This document shows, in pieces, positions 60,146 through 64,000 of a DNA stretch of 64,000 nt. Position 1 is the first letter of the stretch; every line of letters begins with the position of its first letter. The notes under the pieces are model-generated. The model searched no databases, was not told where the DNA came from, and was given only the letters and a program-made list of their open reading frames with translations. A program made the position numbers and the translations under genes. The DNA is from Metridium senile (Eukaryota > Cnidaria > Anthozoa > Actiniaria > Metridiidae), in assembly GCA_949775045.1 (NCBI GenBank), contig OX459109.1, positions 1,830,108 to 1,894,107 on the forward strand, given 5' to 3'.

Positions 60146-61190
60146 GTCAGAGAAAACCGGGCAGAGCCCGCGGATGGGGGTCGTCCGATTTGCTTCAAAT
60201 TTATACCATAGATTCTCCTTCGGAAATGATTAAGAATGATGGGTTTCTTTGATAAATTTATTGATTTGGTTCCGGATTTGACCACCCCCCCTTGTTTTGG
60301 CCAATTTGCATAAGAAATTAATGGCGAATTTAGTGCAAATTTCATCGAATTTTTGACCTACTTCTCATTGATTGTCAACGCTCATATCTTTTGTACGCAA
60401 TATTCTACATCTGATTAAACGATTACCAAAAGATAAGCTGTTTTGATCAAATTTGGTTTTAACTACGAATATTCGTATTTTGCTCCTGAGCTGCTTCGAA
60501 AAATATGGTAATTTGTTGTCATTTTCAAAAAATATTTTCTCCCATGTGCGCGAACGAATTTTGAAGTAAAACCTCTTAGTTTGTAGAGTATTTATACTAG
60601 ATTGAATTCAAGTAAAACTTAGATTGGGACCTTTCAATACGATTTTACAAGAGACCATAACGTCTGGCTAAAATTTGCATAATTTAACCACAATTTGTCT
60701 ACATTCCACAAATGTGTCGCATCGAAAATTGCAGAAATATGTGATTTAGTTTTGAGATTCTGTTTTATAGACCTCAGAATCATGCTTCTGATGTAGAAAC
60801 ATCTAATCAAAACAACAGTATCGTATTTTGACAATTTTTTATCTAGCGATAACTGAAATTATATTTTGATATGCTAATAAGCTTACGATCTAACTTTTAA
60901 AATCTCTAAGTCAAAATGCCGGTTAGGGTAAACAGTAAAATTGATAGCAAACTCACACAGTTGATCGTAATAAAATAGTTATACAGTATTATAAATAAAC
61001 CAAATCATACTGAACATATTTTAAAAGAAATTAAACTCAGTATACAATTAGTACAACCAGTAAAAAAATAACTATGTGTTTTCATAGTTTAATGAAGACT
61101 ATATTAGACTATACTAGTTTAATGAAGACTATAAGGTATTTACTAAAATAAACAATTAATGATTTTCTGGGAAATGGGGGTGTAAGGGTT
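60146..61190. other. Gene-free AT-rich stretch
   Basis: No credible ORF, no repeat that I can pair within the window apart from a short direct repeat TATACTAGTTTAATGAAGAC / TTTAATGAAGAC near 61085-61130. Confidence 0.5.
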
Positions 61191-61500
61191 TGCAGTTATG
61201 CGGTTTCGCGTAATTTTTGGTGCGGTTTTGCTGGTGTTTCTTCCAAGTGCGGTTTTGCGGTTTTACAAAGCTGAGCGGTTTGTGGTTTCTTTGTCATTTT
61301 TGGACTTGTTGAACGGTGATAAATCGTTTTTCTCTGAAAAAAATTATCATTCACAACATTTCACTTCCGGTTGTTTTGTTTTGGTGAAGATTTATTTATT
61401 TATTGCGGTTACAGCTTTTTAGCAAGATTTTATGGGGTCTTGCGGTTTTTGTCTATTTTTTGTGCGGTTTTTCGGTTTCCAAATCCCCCTTACGCCCCCC
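61190..61500. repeat. Degenerate TGCGGTTTT repeat
   Basis: TGCGGTTTTGC, TGCGGTTTTTC and AGCGGTTTG recur about twelve times, ending in a CCCCCCCCCC run at 61495. The 239-residue open frame crossing it has no recognisable domain. Confidence 0.55.
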
Positions 61501-62570
61501 CCCCCCCCTCATTAAATTTTACAACAAATGTTTCTAGGCTGGGGTTCCCTGTCTTAGCAAAGACTCGTAGAGAGATATCTACACTATTCAGAGTCAGTTT
61601 GTGCATACTTTATGATTTAGTGTTTCAGTTTATACGTTTACTTGTCTTCAATGCAAGAGGTTCTTTTAGCAAAATTTTTAAAAAGAGTTTGAGAGAACAG
61701 GAATTAGAGTATGGAAGGCATATAATATTGATTCCGGACGCCTCCACAAGCTTAGTCGTATTGAAAAATGACATTCATATTCTTTTAGAGCATTCAAAAC
61801 AGAGTATGTTGACCGAATCTGTAGAGAATTTGGATGCAGAATTATTCGCGATCAAAGTTGCGCGATATTTGGTAAGAATGTATGGAGCGGCCATGCTGGA
61901 GGACATCTCATATCCTCCAAGATGGCGGACACAACTTCAACTTCAAAACTTCAAACTTTTAACTTCGTTAAAATATACTTGCCAGTTAGATGCTAAAAGT
62001 CTTTACGAACCAAATGTTTTCAAAAAGCACAAATTATTCTTGATTTTTATTTTTATCGCCCGATTCGGATACGTGACCGGTATTACTTGAATATCTCGGG
62101 AACTAAAGACTTTTATAAACCCAAACTTTAGAAATGTTTTTTAAAAACAGTAAACTATAACATATTTAGTGCATGTTTTAATACGAGATATAAAAAAGAT
62201 TTCGGCTTGGTGGTGACGTCACTTGCAAACAAAGAATATATCTTCCTGCATAGAGTTGGTGTGTATTCTGACTTTCACATCCCAGTCCGAGTTAGACAAG
62301 CATCTGGAAACCGGCGGGCCAACATAAAAGACTGTTTGAATCAAAATCAACGCATGACAAAATAAGAATTACATTTGTAAATGGGCAAACAAGGTGACTG
62401 ATATAACTGTCCAAGATGATCATCTTGTACACAGAGAGGAGTGGAACGATAATGGAGGAGGGAGAAACAGCAAAAATGAACAGGAAGGAGGGAGAAAAAC
62501 AGATAAGTAAAATAGTAGAAATAAAATATAAAGAGAGGAGGGAGAGGTTGATTTTTACTAATTAGTTAGT
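61500..62570. other. Stretch without recognisable gene
   Basis: One open frame to 62090 (VLKNDIHILLEHSKQSML...) shows no family features. The part 62440-62560 is a GGAGGGAGAAACAGCAAAAA sequence also present at 47510-47540 and, inverted, at 27090-27120, hence repeat-derived. Confidence 0.45.
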
Positions 62571-62692
62571 CTGCATGAATATTCAATAACTTTTTTCTAT
62601 TGTTCTGTGTTTTGACGCTCTCAAGAGACTCTAGGAATTTTCTTTTTTCGCTGTGTGTTTCTTGTGCTATCACTTTGCTTTTGTCCCATTGA
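62571..62692. repeat. Inverted arm of the Penelope-like fragment
   Basis: CTGCATGAATATTCAATAAC through GCTTTTGTCCCATTGA is the near-perfect reverse complement of 63008-63129, giving about 120-bp arms around a 315-base centre. Confidence 0.9.
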
Positions 62693-62699
62693 CGCGTAG

Positions 62700-63255
62700 C
62701 ATCCAAATATAACTTCAAGATAGTCATGCGACCAGGCGAAAAAGTAAAAGATCTGAAAACGAAAGCTCGACACCCACTAGGTGACAAAAGATCAAACGTC
62801 GTGTATAGAATCCCATGCGGCTGTGACAAGTACGAATATATTGGAGAGACAGGAAGGAAATGGGAAACCAGACGGAAAGAACATGAAAGCAAAGTGAGAT
62901 TAACGGAAAAAGACATCGCCGAAAATAAAACCGAATCTGCTGAGAAACGAATGAATACTGGAGACGGAGGACTCGCAAGACATAACCAAACATGTCCACA
63001 CAAAATTCAATGGGACAAAAGCAAAGTGATAACACAAGAAGCACACAGCGAAAAAAGAAAATTCCTAGAGTCTCTTGAGAGCGTCAAAACACAGAACAAT
63101 AGAAAAAAAGTTATTGAATATTCATGCAGACGTCGATTATTGGAAGTCACTTATCAAAACAATAACACCAAGAAGACGACCAGAATGGCGTCGAAACGGC
63201 GTAGTACAAAAACAGTATATAGTGAGTATGAAAGCCCAATCAATGGATCAACAAC
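62700..63255 (+). mobile_element. Penelope-like element, GIY-YIG endonuclease fragment
   Basis: Frame from 62726: VVYRIPCGCDKYEYIGETGR followed by a basic KWETRRKEHE is the YIG-type endonuclease module of Penelope-like retroelements. It continues through HNQTCPHKIQWDKSKVITQE and RRRLLEVTYQNNN. The usual GIY start is replaced by VYRIPC, as in PLEs. The reverse transcriptase part is absent (5'-truncated). Confidence 0.8.

Positions 63256-64000
<745 letters not shown>

Noticed and set aside
61371..62090. 239-aa open frame
   Set aside because: Begins in a low-complexity TGCGGTTTT tract and a poly(C) run, no recognisable domain and no splice context; coding status not supported.

Overview
This window is animal nuclear DNA. 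Genes carry spliceosomal introns with GT-AG borders, and the space between exons is filled with microsatellites, MITEs, SINEs, LINE 3' ends, a Penelope-like fragment and TTAA-flanked DNA transposon remains. The AT-rich base composition, the repeat types and the divergence of the proteins suggest a marine invertebrate, most likely a cnidarian. That assignment is an inference; no marker in the window settles it.

Region 1 (1-13838, + strand) holds the 3' part of a FYVE-finger gene of the SARA/endofin family (ZFYVE9/ZFYVE16). Sixteen exons can be assembled in one reading frame (about 1125 codons; the 5' end lies outside the window). In order they encode an acidic N-terminal fragment, a tandem PRGPxxSQ repeat, a complete FYVE zinc finger split over two exons, a linker, and the long conserved SARA C-terminal domain. 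Many introns carry long ATC/GAT microsatellites.

Region 2 (16.3-59.4 kb) is a cluster of five CLN3 (battenin)-like lysosomal membrane protein genes. Each has two coding exons joined by one phase-1 intron. Copies 1 and 2 lie on the minus strand; copies 3, 4 and 5 lie on the plus strand. Copies 2 and 3 form one near-identical pair, copies 1 and 4 another, with 5 related to 4. The flanking DNA is mirrored as well, so 16-55 kb is a large decayed inverted duplication centred near 37.2 kb. Copies 2, 3, 4 and 5 look intact (about 429-443 aa). Copy 1 is a pseudogene broken by indels and a SINE inside exon 2. Copies 1 and 4 each have a 41-bp minisatellite just upstream of the start codon whose every unit contains TTCTAGAA, a heat-shock-element-like palindrome.

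The mirrored arms act as a natural insertion record: several MITEs present in one arm have a clean empty site at the matching place in the other arm, which gives their target duplications directly. Between and around the genes lie a 4.75-kb TTAA-flanked inverted-repeat element (17946-22698), a related but rearranged copy at 48.1-50.6 kb that contains a viral-tegument-type cysteine-protease-like ORF, a broken SAP/SWIM-finger gene and a RecQ-like helicase fragment near the palindrome centre, a LINE inserted in a 23-bp minisatellite, and a three-level nest of MITEs at 51.1-51.8 kb.

Region 3 (59.4-64 kb) is gene-poor and ends with a Penelope-like GIY-YIG endonuclease fragment flanked by an inverted copy of part of itself.
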